Shown here: piece by piece, positions 6,965-14,980 of the stretch
Layout: each line of letters starts with the position of its first letter
How positions within the stretch are numbered: position 1 is the first letter of the stretch
DNA from: Betaproteobacteria bacterium
GTDB taxonomy: Bacteria > Pseudomonadota > Gammaproteobacteria > Burkholderiales > Casimicrobiaceae
Direction of reading: 5' to 3'
Assembly (NCBI GenBank): GCA_003153335.1
Contig: PLYG01000256.1
Coordinates: 1 to 18,738, forward strand
Length of the DNA: 18,738 nucleotides
Program-made: the position numbers and the translations under genes
The notes under the pieces: model-generated
Told to the model about the DNA's origin: nothing
What the model saw: only the letters and a program-made list of their open reading frames with translations
Database searches by the model: none

Positions 6965-7896
6965 ACCGGCCGCGGAGCGTGAAGGGTGCAGCGGGCGCCG
7001 CGTTGGTGCTGGCGATGCTGCTCGCGGCGCTGGCCAGCAGCATTGTTGCCGGCCTGCTCTGGCATCAGCAACTCTGGCTGCGCCAGTACGACTTCCAGCG
7101 CGACCAATCGCAGGCGCAGTCGCTCGCGCGCTCCGGCATCGACTGGGCGCGACTGATCCTACAGGAGGATGCGCGCAGCAACAGCATCGACCATTTTGGG
7201 GAACAATGGGCGATCAGGCTGCCACCGACACCGCTCGAGAATGGCGAAATCGGCGGCGAAATCACCGATCAGCAGGGACTGTTCAACCTCAACGCGCTGG
7301 TCAAGGGCGGCACGGTCCAGCCGGATGTGCTCGCACGCTACGCTCGGCTCCTGGCCCTGCTCAATCTCCCTGCGTCGCTCGGACCGGCGCTGGCCGACTG
7401 GCTCGATGCCGATGGCGAAGTCACGCCAGGCGGCGGCGTCGAGGATGGCTTTTACGTTGCGCTGACGCCACCGCGTCTGGCCGCCAACCGGCCGCTGGTC
7501 ACGCCGGATGAACTCGCGCTGGTTGCGGGTTATGCGCCGGAGGTCCTGGCCCGCCTGCGGCCGTTTGTCACGGCCCTGCCTCCATCCGCCGGCACTGCGG
7601 TGAACGTGAACACCGCTCCGCCCGAGATTCTTGCGGCGACATTGGACGGTCTGACACTTGAGGATGCCAACCGGCTGGCTGCGGCGCGCGGCAACAAGCC
7701 ATTCTTGAGCGTTGCCGACTTTCGCTCGCAACTGCCATCGGGCATCCCGGTCAACGAACTGGCGCTGCGCGTGACCAGCGATGGCTTCGTGGTGCGCGTA
7801 GATGTGCGTCAAGGGGAAGTGCAAGCGACGGGACTCGCCCTGGTCCTGCGCGAGGGCGGCGCGTGGCCGCGCATCGTGTGGCAGATGATAGAGTAG
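6961..7896 (+). CDS. gspK: Type II secretion minor pseudopilin GspK
   Basis: The 311-residue product is the largest pseudopilin, capping the pseudopilus tip. Its N-terminal segment, GAAG followed by AALVLAMLLAALASSIVAG, has a hydrophobic helix but no Glu at +5. That loss is a normal trait of GspK and is taken to let it sit at the tip. Later motifs fit the family: ITDQQGLFNLNAL, LADWLDADGEVTPGGGVEDG, RPLVTPDELALVAGY and NVNTAPPEILAAT in the helix-hairpin region. The acidic DADGE stretch fits the calcium-binding region of GspK. The start forms an ATGA overlap with gspJ. The next gene, gspL, starts 5 bases after the stop. Confidence 0.95.
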   Translation: MNRPRSVKGAAGAALVLAMLLAALASSIVAGLLWHQQLWLRQYDFQRDQSQAQSLARSGIDWARLILQEDARSNSIDHFGEQWAIRLPPTPLENGEIGGEITDQQGLFNLNALVKGGTVQPDVLARYARLLALLNLPASLGPALADWLDADGEVTPGGGVEDGFYVALTPPRLAANRPLVTPDELALVAGYAPEVLARLRPFVTALPPSAGTAVNVNTAPPEILAATLDGLTLEDANRLAAARGNKPFLSVADFRSQLPSGIPVNELALRVTSDGFVVRVDVRQGEVQATGLALVLREGGAWPRIVWQMIE

Positions 7897-7901
7897 CGGC
7901 G

Positions 7902-9128
7902 ATGAATGTGTTGCACATTTTCCTTGCGGGCGATGGCACCTGCGATTGGACCCTGCAGGACGACCAGGACGATAGCGGCCGACCGTCGCCTGCCGGCGCC
8001 GGCCATGGCGAGAACACGCCTTATGCCGAGTTGCCGCGTGCGGCGCGGAGCTTAAGCATAGTACCGGCGGCGCGCATGCGCACGCTCACCGTCTACGTAC
8101 CCCCGACGCCCACGGCAAAATTGTCTTCAGTGGTGCGCTTTGCGCTGGAAGACCAGTTGGCAGGCGATGTCGAATCGCAACATGTGGTGATCGCGGCAAA
8201 GCGCGAACGCGATGCGATCGTCCATGTGATCGACAAACGGTGGCTCAAAGACACGCACACGGGCCTCGCACGCCACGGGATACGGCCCGCGCTCGTCGCC
8301 GCCGAGAGCGACCTGGCGCCGCGCGCGCCCGCAACGCTGGGGACCTGGGTGTGGCGCGAAGACGGCGGCTTTCTGATCGAAGCCGGCGGACGCGTCACGG
8401 TCCTGGATCAAAGCCGGGATGCGCAGCCTTCCGGGCTGCTGCTGGCCCTTCGTAATGCCGGGAATGCCGGATCGCCCGCGGCGCGCGTGGAAGTGCGCGG
8501 CCCGCCCGCTCTCGCCGAGCGCAGCGCCGCGTGGTCGCGTGCCACGGGCGTGACGTTCGATATCGAGCCCGAGTGGACCTGGCGCGATGCGTCCGCATCG
8601 ACCATTGCCGCGGCGGCGAATCTGCTGACTCCCGAGCTGCATGCCGGCACCTCTTCCACCCCGGCGGCCGCGGGCCATCCGCGTATCTTGCGCCGCGCGC
8701 TGCTGTGGCTGCTGGCCGCCCTATTGCTGCATGCCGGAGCGAGCGCGGCGGAGTGGGCGATGCTCAAGTGGCGCGTGGCGCAGGTCGAGCGCGATACGCA
8801 GCAACTCATCAAGAGCGCCGCGCCCGACCTTGCCGGCGAACTCGATTCGGCATGGCGCAAGCACTACGCGGCAGCTCGGCACCGACAGGGAAAAACCGCG
8901 CCCGACGATGCCCTGCCCTTGCTCGCGGAAGCTGCCGCCGCACTGCCCGATCTGCCGCCCGGCGCATTGCGCGTGATCAACTTCGAGGCCGGGCAACTCA
9001 CGCTGGACTTCGACCGGTCGGCTGCGGGGCCGATTGCGGCCGCGCTGCCGCTCTGGCAGGGCCGGGGGCTCTCCGTACTGCAGGCCGAGTCGCCAGGCGG
9101 CCTGCGCGTCAGGTTCGCGCGGCAATGA
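7902..9128 (+). CDS. gspL: Type II secretion inner-membrane platform protein GspL
   Basis: The 408-residue bitopic protein links the cytoplasmic ATPase GspE to the periplasmic pseudopilus. Residues 1 to about 255 form the actin-like cytoplasmic domain (for example PRAARSLSIVPAARMRTLTV and VRFALEDQLAGD). A membrane helix lies near residues 262-285 (ALLWLLAALLLHAGASAAEW). A periplasmic ferredoxin-like domain follows, ending in LPLWQGRGLSVLQAESPGGL. The chosen ATG (7902) lies 5 bases after the gspK stop; the frame is open back to 7863 but that part only overlaps gspK. The gene ends in an ATGA overlap with gspM, its binding partner. GspL sequences vary widely, so the call leans on domain layout and gene order. 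The partner ATPase gene, gspE, is not in the window. Confidence 0.92.
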   Translation: MNVLHIFLAGDGTCDWTLQDDQDDSGRPSPAGAGHGENTPYAELPRAARSLSIVPAARMRTLTVYVPPTPTAKLSSVVRFALEDQLAGDVESQHVVIAAKRERDAIVHVIDKRWLKDTHTGLARHGIRPALVAAESDLAPRAPATLGTWVWREDGGFLIEAGGRVTVLDQSRDAQPSGLLLALRNAGNAGSPAARVEVRGPPALAERSAAWSRATGVTFDIEPEWTWRDASASTIAAAANLLTPELHAGTSSTPAAAGHPRILRRALLWLLAALLLHAGASAAEWAMLKWRVAQVERDTQQLIKSAAPDLAGELDSAWRKHYAAARHRQGKTAPDDALPLLAEAAAALPDLPPGALRVINFEAGQLTLDFDRSAAGPIAAALPLWQGRGLSVLQAESPGGLRVRFARQ

Positions 9129-9607
9129 TCGCGCACACGGCCATCGATTCATGGCGAAGCCGCCCGGCGCGAGAGCGGTGGCTGATCGGCCTGCCGGCCG
9201 TCGCGCTGCTCGCCGTCGTGCTCTATATCGCGGTCTGGGAGCCGCTGCACGGCTCTATCCTGCGCCTGCGCTCCACGCTGCCGGAACTCGAAGCACGGCG
9301 GGAATTGATCCGCGCGCAGGCGGCGGAACTGCGTGCGCAACCGGCTGCCGCTGCCGTTCCCGTACTTAACGCCGCGCTCGTACAGGCATTGATCGAGCGC
9401 CGCCAGTTGAAGGGCGCCCTGCCCGCGCTGGAACCGGCCGGCGAGAACCACTTCCGCCTCGCCTTTGCCCGCGTTCCGTTTCACGCGATCTGGCAGCTAC
9501 TGCAGGACCTGCAGATGGACCGTGGCATCCGCATCGTGTCGTTACGCGTGGACCGGCTCGATGGCGGTAACGTCCGCCTCGAAGCAGTTCTCGGCGCAGG
9601 CTCCTAG
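9125..9607 (+). CDS. gspM: Type II secretion inner-membrane protein GspM
   Basis: The 160-residue bitopic protein has a short cytoplasmic N-terminus with RPARERWLIG, one membrane helix (LPAVALLAVVLYIAVWEPL, about residues 23-41), a helical periplasmic stretch (LPELEARRELIRAQAAELRA) and a ferredoxin-like C-terminal domain (FRLAFARVPFHAIWQLLQDL). This is the standard GspM layout; it stabilises GspL in the assembly platform. The ATG at 9125 overlaps the gspL stop as ATGA. The frame is open far upstream to 8531, but that part overlaps gspL. The stop is immediately followed by the gspN ATG (TAGATG). Confidence 0.92.
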   Translation: MIAHTAIDSWRSRPARERWLIGLPAVALLAVVLYIAVWEPLHGSILRLRSTLPELEARRELIRAQAAELRAQPAAAAVPVLNAALVQALIERRQLKGALPALEPAGENHFRLAFARVPFHAIWQLLQDLQMDRGIRIVSLRVDRLDGGNVRLEAVLGAGS

Positions 9608-10357
9608 ATGCGCCGCCTGTTGCTTCCGCTGGTGCTGGTGGCGATCGCGCTCGCAGTGCAGGCGCCGGCCTGGTTGCTGGGGCGCAGTGTGCAAGAGCGC
9701 AGCGGCGGCATGGTCGAGCTGCGCAACACATCCGGCACGCTCTGGAACGGCCAGGCCGACGCGGTCGTCCGTGGCAAGACCGCAGGCGAGCGCGAAATCT
9801 CGGTGGGCCGGTTCGCGTGGCGCGCCGAGCGGATCGACTGGCAACATCGAGCCTTGATCTTCGACGTGCGGCAGACGCCTGCCGCCCCGCGGCCGGCAAC
9901 GATCGCGCTCGGCGCCGATCGCATACGGTTTGCCGGCAGCGCGCGGCTGCCGGCTGCGCTCGCTGCACGCGTCCGGTTGCTGGCAGGGTGGACGATTGCC
10001 GGCGACGTGGTGGTCGACACCGAGGCCCTGGAGTGGGCAGCCGGCGCGGGAACCGGCGCGGCCACCGCACAGTGGCGCAACGCAACGCTTATCCCACCCG
10101 ATCTGCCCGGCGGCTTCGCCTTGGGCGAGGTGACGGCACGGGTCGCTCTCGACGGCGCAGCGGCCGTGGTATCGGTACGCAACAGCGGCGGCGAACTCGA
10201 ACTGACTGGCGATGCGTCGTCGCGGGCCGGCACGGTGGCACTGCTGCTGCTGCCGCGCACTGGCACGTCGAGCGCGCAGATCGCGTGGTTGCAATCGCAC
10301 ACCATGGGCCGCACGCCACGCGGTTACAGCATCGACGCCGGTTGGCCCGGACGCTGA
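9608..10357 (+). CDS. gspN: Type II secretion protein GspN
   Basis: The 249-residue product has an N-terminal membrane anchor or signal segment (LLLPLVLVAIALAVQAPAWLLG). A beta-rich periplasmic domain follows, with the family-like opening GGMVELRNTSGTLWNGQADA and ISVGRFAWRAERIDW. GspN is an optional T2SS protein found at the end of gsp operons in some beta- and gammaproteobacteria. It is an inner-membrane protein of unclear role, not needed in every system. Its start abuts the gspM stop, and its own stop overlaps the next gene as TGATG. Family conservation is weak, but the place right after gspM and the TLWNG motif support the call. Confidence 0.87.
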   Translation: MRRLLLPLVLVAIALAVQAPAWLLGRSVQERSGGMVELRNTSGTLWNGQADAVVRGKTAGEREISVGRFAWRAERIDWQHRALIFDVRQTPAAPRPATIALGADRIRFAGSARLPAALAARVRLLAGWTIAGDVVVDTEALEWAAGAGTGAATAQWRNATLIPPDLPGGFALGEVTARVALDGAAAVVSVRNSGGELELTGDASSRAGTVALLLLPRTGTSSAQIAWLQSHTMGRTPRGYSIDAGWPGR

Positions 10358-11184
10358 TGGACCGTCGATCGAATGCGTCGGGGCGAGTGCCACGCGCGGC
10401 AAAGGTGGCGAAGCACGCGCGCCCGGAGCCCGTGAATGCAGCCGCAGCCGCTGGGATCCGCGCGCCGGCTTCGCCGCGCTGGGCCGCCGTCGACTTCTTT
10501 CGCGGCTGCGCGATCCTCGCGATGATCATCTATCACTTCTGTTTCGACCTGGCATTCAATGGCTGGCTGGTCGCCGACTTCGGCGAGGACCTGCGCTGGA
10601 TCTGGTTCCGGATCCCCGTCCTGGGCTCCTTCCTCTTCATAGCCGGCGTCAGTCTCGGGCTGGCCGAAGCGCGCAGACAAACCGGCGCGCAGTTCTGGCG
10701 GCGCGTGAGGCTCATTGCCGGGGCGGCCGCGTTGGTGTCGCTGGGCAGCTACATCATGTTCCCGGGCAGCTTTATTTACTTCGGCGTCCTGCACGCCATT
10801 GCGCTGATGAGCATTCTTGCGCGGCCGGCGCTGCGGTGGGGCTTGTGGGCCATGGTGCTGGGTCTCGCGGTGCTCGTGATTGGCGTCACGGTGCAGCATC
10901 CGTTTTTCAACCAGCCGCCGCTGCACTGGATAGGCCTGATGACGTTCAAGCCGCGAACGGAAGACTATGTCCCCCTCTTTCCGTGGTTCGGCGTGATGCT
11001 GATCGGCGCGGGAGCGGGCACCTGGGCCGCGCAACATCCGGGTTGGCCGGATCGGCTCGCGGCGTGGGTGGTACCACACCGCCTCGGCTGGATTGCATGG
11101 CTGGGCCGGCACAGCCTCGCGGTTTACCTGCTGCATCAGCCGCTGTTGGTCGGCGCGATGCTCCTGATCCGCCAAATCCACTAG
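10357..11184 (+). CDS. DUF1624-family membrane acyltransferase-like protein
   Basis: This 275-residue polytopic membrane protein opens, after a basic 46-residue N-terminus, with RWAAVDFFRGCAILAMIIYHFCFDL. That is the R-x(4)-D-x-x-R-G ... YH signature of the DUF1624 family, which is related to heparan-alpha-glucosaminide N-acetyltransferase. About seven further hydrophobic segments follow. FGVLHAIALMSILA and the C-terminal WLGRHSLAVYLLHQPLL are typical of integral-membrane sugar acyltransferases. The His in YHF and the His in FGVLHA are candidate catalytic or acyl-CoA-handling residues. The ATG overlaps the gspN stop (TGATG), so it is probably made with the T2SS operon, although no such protein is a known T2SS part. 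It may instead relate to the glycan genes downstream. The substrate is unknown. Confidence 0.82.
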   Translation: MDRRSNASGRVPRAAKVAKHARPEPVNAAAAAGIRAPASPRWAAVDFFRGCAILAMIIYHFCFDLAFNGWLVADFGEDLRWIWFRIPVLGSFLFIAGVSLGLAEARRQTGAQFWRRVRLIAGAAALVSLGSYIMFPGSFIYFGVLHAIALMSILARPALRWGLWAMVLGLAVLVIGVTVQHPFFNQPPLHWIGLMTFKPRTEDYVPLFPWFGVMLIGAGAGTWAAQHPGWPDRLAAWVVPHRLGWIAWLGRHSLAVYLLHQPLLVGAMLLIRQIH

Positions 11185-11193
11185 CAGGCTGTC

Positions 11194-11213
11194 TATCCCG
11201 GATTTCCGGGATA
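11194..11213 (+). other. Hairpin between the gsp operon and the glycan cassette
   Basis: A perfect 8-bp inverted repeat, TATCCCGG and CCGGGATA around ATTT, lies 10 bases after the DUF1624 stop in the 93-base gap to the GT4 gene. No T-run follows, so it is not a classic intrinsic terminator. It may act as a weak terminator, an mRNA 3' end stabiliser or a protein site. Further along, TATAGT (11235-11240) is a possible -10 for the next gene, but no convincing -35 stands before it. Confidence 0.4.
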
Positions 11214-11277
11214 CCGCGCCGCCGCCGAACTTCGTATAGTCCGCGCTCTTCCTGCTCTACCGCAGACGCGCGGCCCG

Positions 11278-13140
11278 ATGAATATCAAGCAGTCCCTACG
11301 CATCCTCCATTTGACCGACGGCAACCGTGGCGGATCGCAACGACACATTATCGACCTCTGCCGCGGCGACACACCCGGCGTCCATCACTTCGTGCTGCGC
11401 GTTGCAGCCGAATCGATCAGCATTCACGATGCCGCGCGCGACCGCGTGCTGGTGATCGACCCGCCGTCCGCGCCTGAAGAGCTGGCGGCGATCCTGCGCA
11501 CGGTCATCGCGGAACTCGCCATCGGTTGCGTGCATGCGCATGCCCTGCCGGTGCTGCTGGCCGCAGCGGAATCGGCGGCGCGTCCGCTGGGCACGACGCC
11601 TGTCCTGGTGACGCTGCACGACCTGGGTTGCATCGATCCGCATCTGTTCACCGCCCCAAGTCCGGAGCCGCGCCCCGACCCGGGCTGGATCGCCCGCTGC
11701 GCGCCGCCGCTGCGCGGGGCCAGAGCCGTCATCGTTCCGTCCGACTATCTGGCGCGGCAGGTGAGAATCTACTATCCGGACACCGCCCCTTTGGTGATTC
11801 CGAACGGCATCGCTGCCGCGCCCAACGAAGCGTTGCCCGTCACGCCGCCGTGGCCCGAAAATGCGCGGGTCTTTGCGGTGGTCGGCGCGCTCGGACTGCA
11901 CAAAGGCAGCGATACCTTGCTGCGCGTAGCGAGGGCTCTCAAAGAGCCGGACATCGTCGGCATCGTGATCGGCTATACCGACGCGCAATTGACGCCGGGC
12001 TGGATCGTTCCGGGACGTCTGTACGTGCACGGCCGCTATTACCCCGACGAATTGCCCGGGCTGCTCAAGAGCTACAGGGTCCGGCTGGCGTATTTCCCCA
12101 ATATCATCCCCGAGAGTTTCGGCTACGCGTTGTCGGAAGTGTGGCAGGCGGGCGTTCCGGCGCTGGCGCCGGCAATCGGCGCGCTCGGAGACCGGGTGCG
12201 CGCCGCAGGCGCCGGCTGGTTGCTCGACAACCCGCTTGACGCGGACGCCGCGGCGGCGGCGATCGCATCGGGGTTGGGGCCCGATAGGACATCGGCGCTG
12301 GCCGCTGCCCGAGCGAAGCTGGAGCCGCCGTCGTCAAGCGTCCCCGGCATGACCGCGATGCGCGCAGTCGTCGCGCGCGCGTATCGCACGCACACCGCCC
12401 CGTTGCATGGCGATACGGACAGCGGCTGGGCCAGATTGCGGACGCTGCTGCGGCCTCGGCTTCTATCCAGCACCGACGACTGCGCGCTCGACGCCGAGTG
12501 GCCGGCGCTGGTGCGCGAGGAACATACGCTGCGCGACTGGAACGGCAAACTGACTCGCGACGTGGCGACGCTCGAGGCGACGGCGCGGCGCGTGCAGGAG
12601 CAGTTGGCGGAATGCCCGGTGCGCTCGCGGCAGCTCGAAGGCGAAGTGCAGCTCCTGAAGTCGCGCAACGAGCAGATCGAGTCGGATGCCGCCGTCTTGA
12701 TTGAACGCAACCTCGGTCTCGAGCGCGACAATCTCGCGCAGAAGGCGCGTAATCTCGAACTCGAGAACAATGTGGTCGCGCTGAAGCAACGCAATGTCCA
12801 CATCGAAGCCGATGCCGTGGCCCTCGACCGGCGTAATGTCCAGATCGAGGGTGATATCGTCACTCTGACCCAGCGCAATATCGAACTCCACACCGACATC
12901 GTGGCGCTCAAGGAACGCAACACGCTGGTCGAAGCCGACCTGTTCGCGCTCAAGCAGCGGAACACCCTGGTCGAGCAGGACGCCGCGGCACTGCAGACCG
13001 AACTTGCCGCCACGCGCGAACGCATTGCACGCATCGAACATGAATTGGCCAGTGAGCGCGAACGCGCATCGCGGCTGGAATGGGCGCTGGCCAAACTTCC
13101 ATCCATCATCCAGCACTGGCTGTTGCGCCATGCCCGGTAA
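11278..13140 (+). CDS. GT4-type glycosyltransferase with C-terminal coiled coil
   Basis: The 620-residue protein has a GT-B glycosyltransferase fold in residues 1 to about 370. A Gly-rich N-terminal loop (GNRGGSQRHIIDL) is followed by VLVTLHDLGC, AVIVPSDYLARQV and VIPNG. The C-terminal nucleotide-sugar half starts at VVGALGLHKGSDTLLR and has an E-x7-E motif, ESFGYALSE (Glu279, Glu287), that marks retaining GT4 enzymes. From about residue 420 to 600 it is a long charged coiled coil. Residues 462-573 form eight regular 14-residue units (see the repeat entry). It ends with a short hydrophobic-basic tail (LPSIIQHWLLRHAR). No membrane helix is seen, so it should be cytoplasmic, possibly held at the membrane by the tail. 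The donor and acceptor sugars are unknown. It overlaps the next glycosyltransferase gene by 11 bases. I infer a role in O-antigen or other surface glycan synthesis. Confidence 0.85.
   Translation: MNIKQSLRILHLTDGNRGGSQRHIIDLCRGDTPGVHHFVLRVAAESISIHDAARDRVLVIDPPSAPEELAAILRTVIAELAIGCVHAHALPVLLAAAESAARPLGTTPVLVTLHDLGCIDPHLFTAPSPEPRPDPGWIARCAPPLRGARAVIVPSDYLARQVRIYYPDTAPLVIPNGIAAAPNEALPVTPPWPENARVFAVVGALGLHKGSDTLLRVARALKEPDIVGIVIGYTDAQLTPGWIVPGRLYVHGRYYPDELPGLLKSYRVRLAYFPNIIPESFGYALSEVWQAGVPALAPAIGALGDRVRAAGAGWLLDNPLDADAAAAAIASGLGPDRTSALAAARAKLEPPSSSVPGMTAMRAVVARAYRTHTAPLHGDTDSGWARLRTLLRPRLLSSTDDCALDAEWPALVREEHTLRDWNGKLTRDVATLEATARRVQEQLAECPVRSRQLEGEVQLLKSRNEQIESDAAVLIERNLGLERDNLAQKARNLELENNVVALKQRNVHIEADAVALDRRNVQIEGDIVTLTQRNIELHTDIVALKERNTLVEADLFALKQRNTLVEQDAAALQTELAATRERIARIEHELASERERASRLEWALAKLPSIIQHWLLRHAR
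12661..12996 (+). repeat. Eight tandem 42-bp units encoding a 14-residue coiled-coil repeat
   Basis: Eight consecutive 42-base units encode the pattern x-R-N-x-x-(I/L/V)-E-x-D-x-x-A-L-x, for example QRNVHIEADAVALD and ERNTLVEADLFALK. Arg2 and Asn3 are invariant. The hydrophobic spacing (3, 6, 10, 13) gives two heptads with Asn3 at an a position, I/L/V6 at d, A/V/I/L10 at a and L13 at d. Unit 2 departs most (Asn10, Gln13). The DNA units differ at many silent sites, so the repeats are old or selected at the protein level rather than freshly duplicated. Confidence 0.9.
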
Positions 13141-14980
13141 GTCCCTCGACGTCCAAATCGTCACTTACCGGCCGCAACCGGGCCTGCTGGACGACTTACT
13201 GGCCAGCCTGCAGCAACAGGACACCGCCGGCTGGACCGTCACCCCGCATATCCTCGACAACAGCGCCGATGCAGCCGTCAGCCAGGCGATACGCGAACGC
13301 ATTGACCGCCATGCGGAGCGCAACGGTCTTGCGCCGATCGACTTTGTCGTCTCGGACGCAAACGTGGGCTTTGGCGCCGGACATAATCAGTTGCAGCAAC
13401 GCGGCAGCGGCGAATTGATCCTGCTGCTCAATCAGGATGTGGTGCTGGAACCGGATGCGCTGCCCGTGCTGCTCGACGACGCGGGCCGTGCCGAGGCTAA
13501 CGTCGCGGCCTGGGAAATGCGCCAGATTCCTTACGAGCATCCGAAAAGTTACGATCCCGCAACCGGCGACGTGCCCTGGGTCAGCGGTGCCGCGGCGCTG
13601 TTTCGCAGAAAGGCGCTGACCGAGGTCGGCGGCTTCGAGCCGCGAATTTTCCTGTATGGCGAAGACGTCGATCTGTCGTGGCGCCTCCGCGCCAGCGGAT
13701 GGCGGCTTCACTACGTCCCGCGCGCCGCGGTCCAGCACCTGACGTATAACTATCCGGACGAGATCAAGCGCAATCAGGTGCTGGGTGGGACCTTGTCCAA
13801 TCTCTTGTTGCGTGCGCGCTTCGGAACCTGGCGCGATATCGCGCAAGGGGTGATGATGATCTGCGGCGAAATGATGGTGCCGCAGGCATTTTCGGGCAGG
13901 CGCCGCGGACTGTTGGCAAACCTCTTCAAGTTTGCGCTGCAATTGCCGTACTTTCGCCTGACAAAGGTCACTCCCACCGCGGATTTTGCGCCTGAATTCC
14001 GGGGCTGGGACTACGAATTGCGGCGCGATGGCGCGTTCCATGTTTTCAAGTCGAAGCGATGGAAGACTGCCGAGGCCGGTGCGGAAAAGCTGCCGCTGGT
14101 ATCCATCCTGATCCGCACTTGCGATCGTCCGGCGTGGCTGCGCCAGGCGCTCAACTCGGTTGCCGCGCAGACCTATCGGCCACTGGAGGTTGTCGTCGTC
14201 GAGGACGGGCCACCGAACAGCCGATTCATCGTCGCCGAGTTCGAGGACCGCCTTGCCATTCGCTACCAGGCTACGGGGAAAAAAATGGGCCGCGCTCGGG
14301 CCGGCAACCTTGCGCTCGAACACGCCACGGGCGAGTACCTCAATTTTCTCGATGACGACGACCTGCTCTTTGCCGACCATGTCGAAGTGCTGGTTGATGC
14401 CGCGCAACAGGGGCAAGTCCGCGCCGCATATGCGCTGTCGTGGGAAACCCATACCGAGGTGATCGATGCCGCGGCCGCGCGCTACCGCGAGACCATGCAT
14501 CTGACCCGCCACCGCCAGCCCTTCAACCGCGTCATCCTGTGGCACCACAACTTTTTGCCGATCCAGGCAGTCTTGTTTGAGCGCAGCCTGTTTCGGCAGT
14601 ATGGAGGCTTCGATCCGCAACTCGATCAGCTCGAAGACTGGAATCTGTGGACGCGCTACACGCTGGCCGACGATTTCGTTTTCGTCCCCAAGACCACCTC
14701 CAAATACCGCGTGCCGGCGAATTCGCGGCAGAGCGCGATGCGCCAGTCGCAACTGGATGCGGCGTACCAGGTGGTCAAGGCCAAGCAGGCACAGATGCAC
14801 ATCCAAACCACGTTGTTCGCGGTATCGGCGATGGTCGAAGACTATTTGCGCAATGAAAGCCTGATTCATATCAGCAAGACCGACGTACGGCGCTGGATGG
14901 CCACGCACCAGATTCTGCGCACCTTGGCGAGCTACCGGGGCCGGCTGACGCGCCGGCTGCGCGCGCGCCACAGCGAATGA
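13130..14980 (+). CDS. Double-domain GT2 glycosyltransferase
   Basis: The 616-residue protein joins two GT-A glycosyltransferase domains. Domain 1 (about 5-300) is rhamnosyltransferase-like: VQIVTYRPQPGLLDDLLASL, SDANVGFGAGHNQ, the metal-site motif LNQDVV (Asp103), WVSGAAALFRR and GEDVDLSWRLR (residues 177-185). Domain 2 (about 321-560) starts LVSILIRTCDRPAWLRQALN and has RAGNLALEHATGEYLNFLDDDD (Asp408-411) and LEDWNLW (Glu502, Asp503). Both active sites look complete, so it may add two sugars or carry out alternating transfer, as two-domain polymerases do. It should be cytoplasmic; no membrane helix is seen. I chose the ATG at 13130, which overlaps the end of the GT4 gene by 11 bases; the frame is open back to 13004 but that part lies over the GT4 coiled coil. 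It ends in an ATGA overlap with the methyltransferase gene. The sugars are unknown. Confidence 0.88.
   Translation: MPGKSLDVQIVTYRPQPGLLDDLLASLQQQDTAGWTVTPHILDNSADAAVSQAIRERIDRHAERNGLAPIDFVVSDANVGFGAGHNQLQQRGSGELILLLNQDVVLEPDALPVLLDDAGRAEANVAAWEMRQIPYEHPKSYDPATGDVPWVSGAAALFRRKALTEVGGFEPRIFLYGEDVDLSWRLRASGWRLHYVPRAAVQHLTYNYPDEIKRNQVLGGTLSNLLLRARFGTWRDIAQGVMMICGEMMVPQAFSGRRRGLLANLFKFALQLPYFRLTKVTPTADFAPEFRGWDYELRRDGAFHVFKSKRWKTAEAGAEKLPLVSILIRTCDRPAWLRQALNSVAAQTYRPLEVVVVEDGPPNSRFIVAEFEDRLAIRYQATGKKMGRARAGNLALEHATGEYLNFLDDDDLLFADHVEVLVDAAQQGQVRAAYALSWETHTEVIDAAAARYRETMHLTRHRQPFNRVILWHHNFLPIQAVLFERSLFRQYGGFDPQLDQLEDWNLWTRYTLADDFVFVPKTTSKYRVPANSRQSAMRQSQLDAAYQVVKAKQAQMHIQTTLFAVSAMVEDYLRNESLIHISKTDVRRWMATHQILRTLASYRGRLTRRLRARHSE

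Noticed and set aside
9542..10402. Minus-strand open frames opposite gspM and gspN
   Set aside because: Arg/Ala/Pro-rich shadows of the coupled plus-strand genes, with no domains.
12661..12996. 42-bp periodicity as a CRISPR array or recent minisatellite
   Set aside because: Units are contiguous without spacers, in frame within a gene, and diverged at silent sites; the periodicity is at the protein level (coiled coil).
13196..14971. 591-codon open frame on the minus strand opposite the double GT2 gene
   Set aside because: Its translation has no recognisable domain and is rich in Arg, Gln and His, as expected for the antisense of a GC-rich gene. The plus strand carries two clear GT2 domains with intact motifs.
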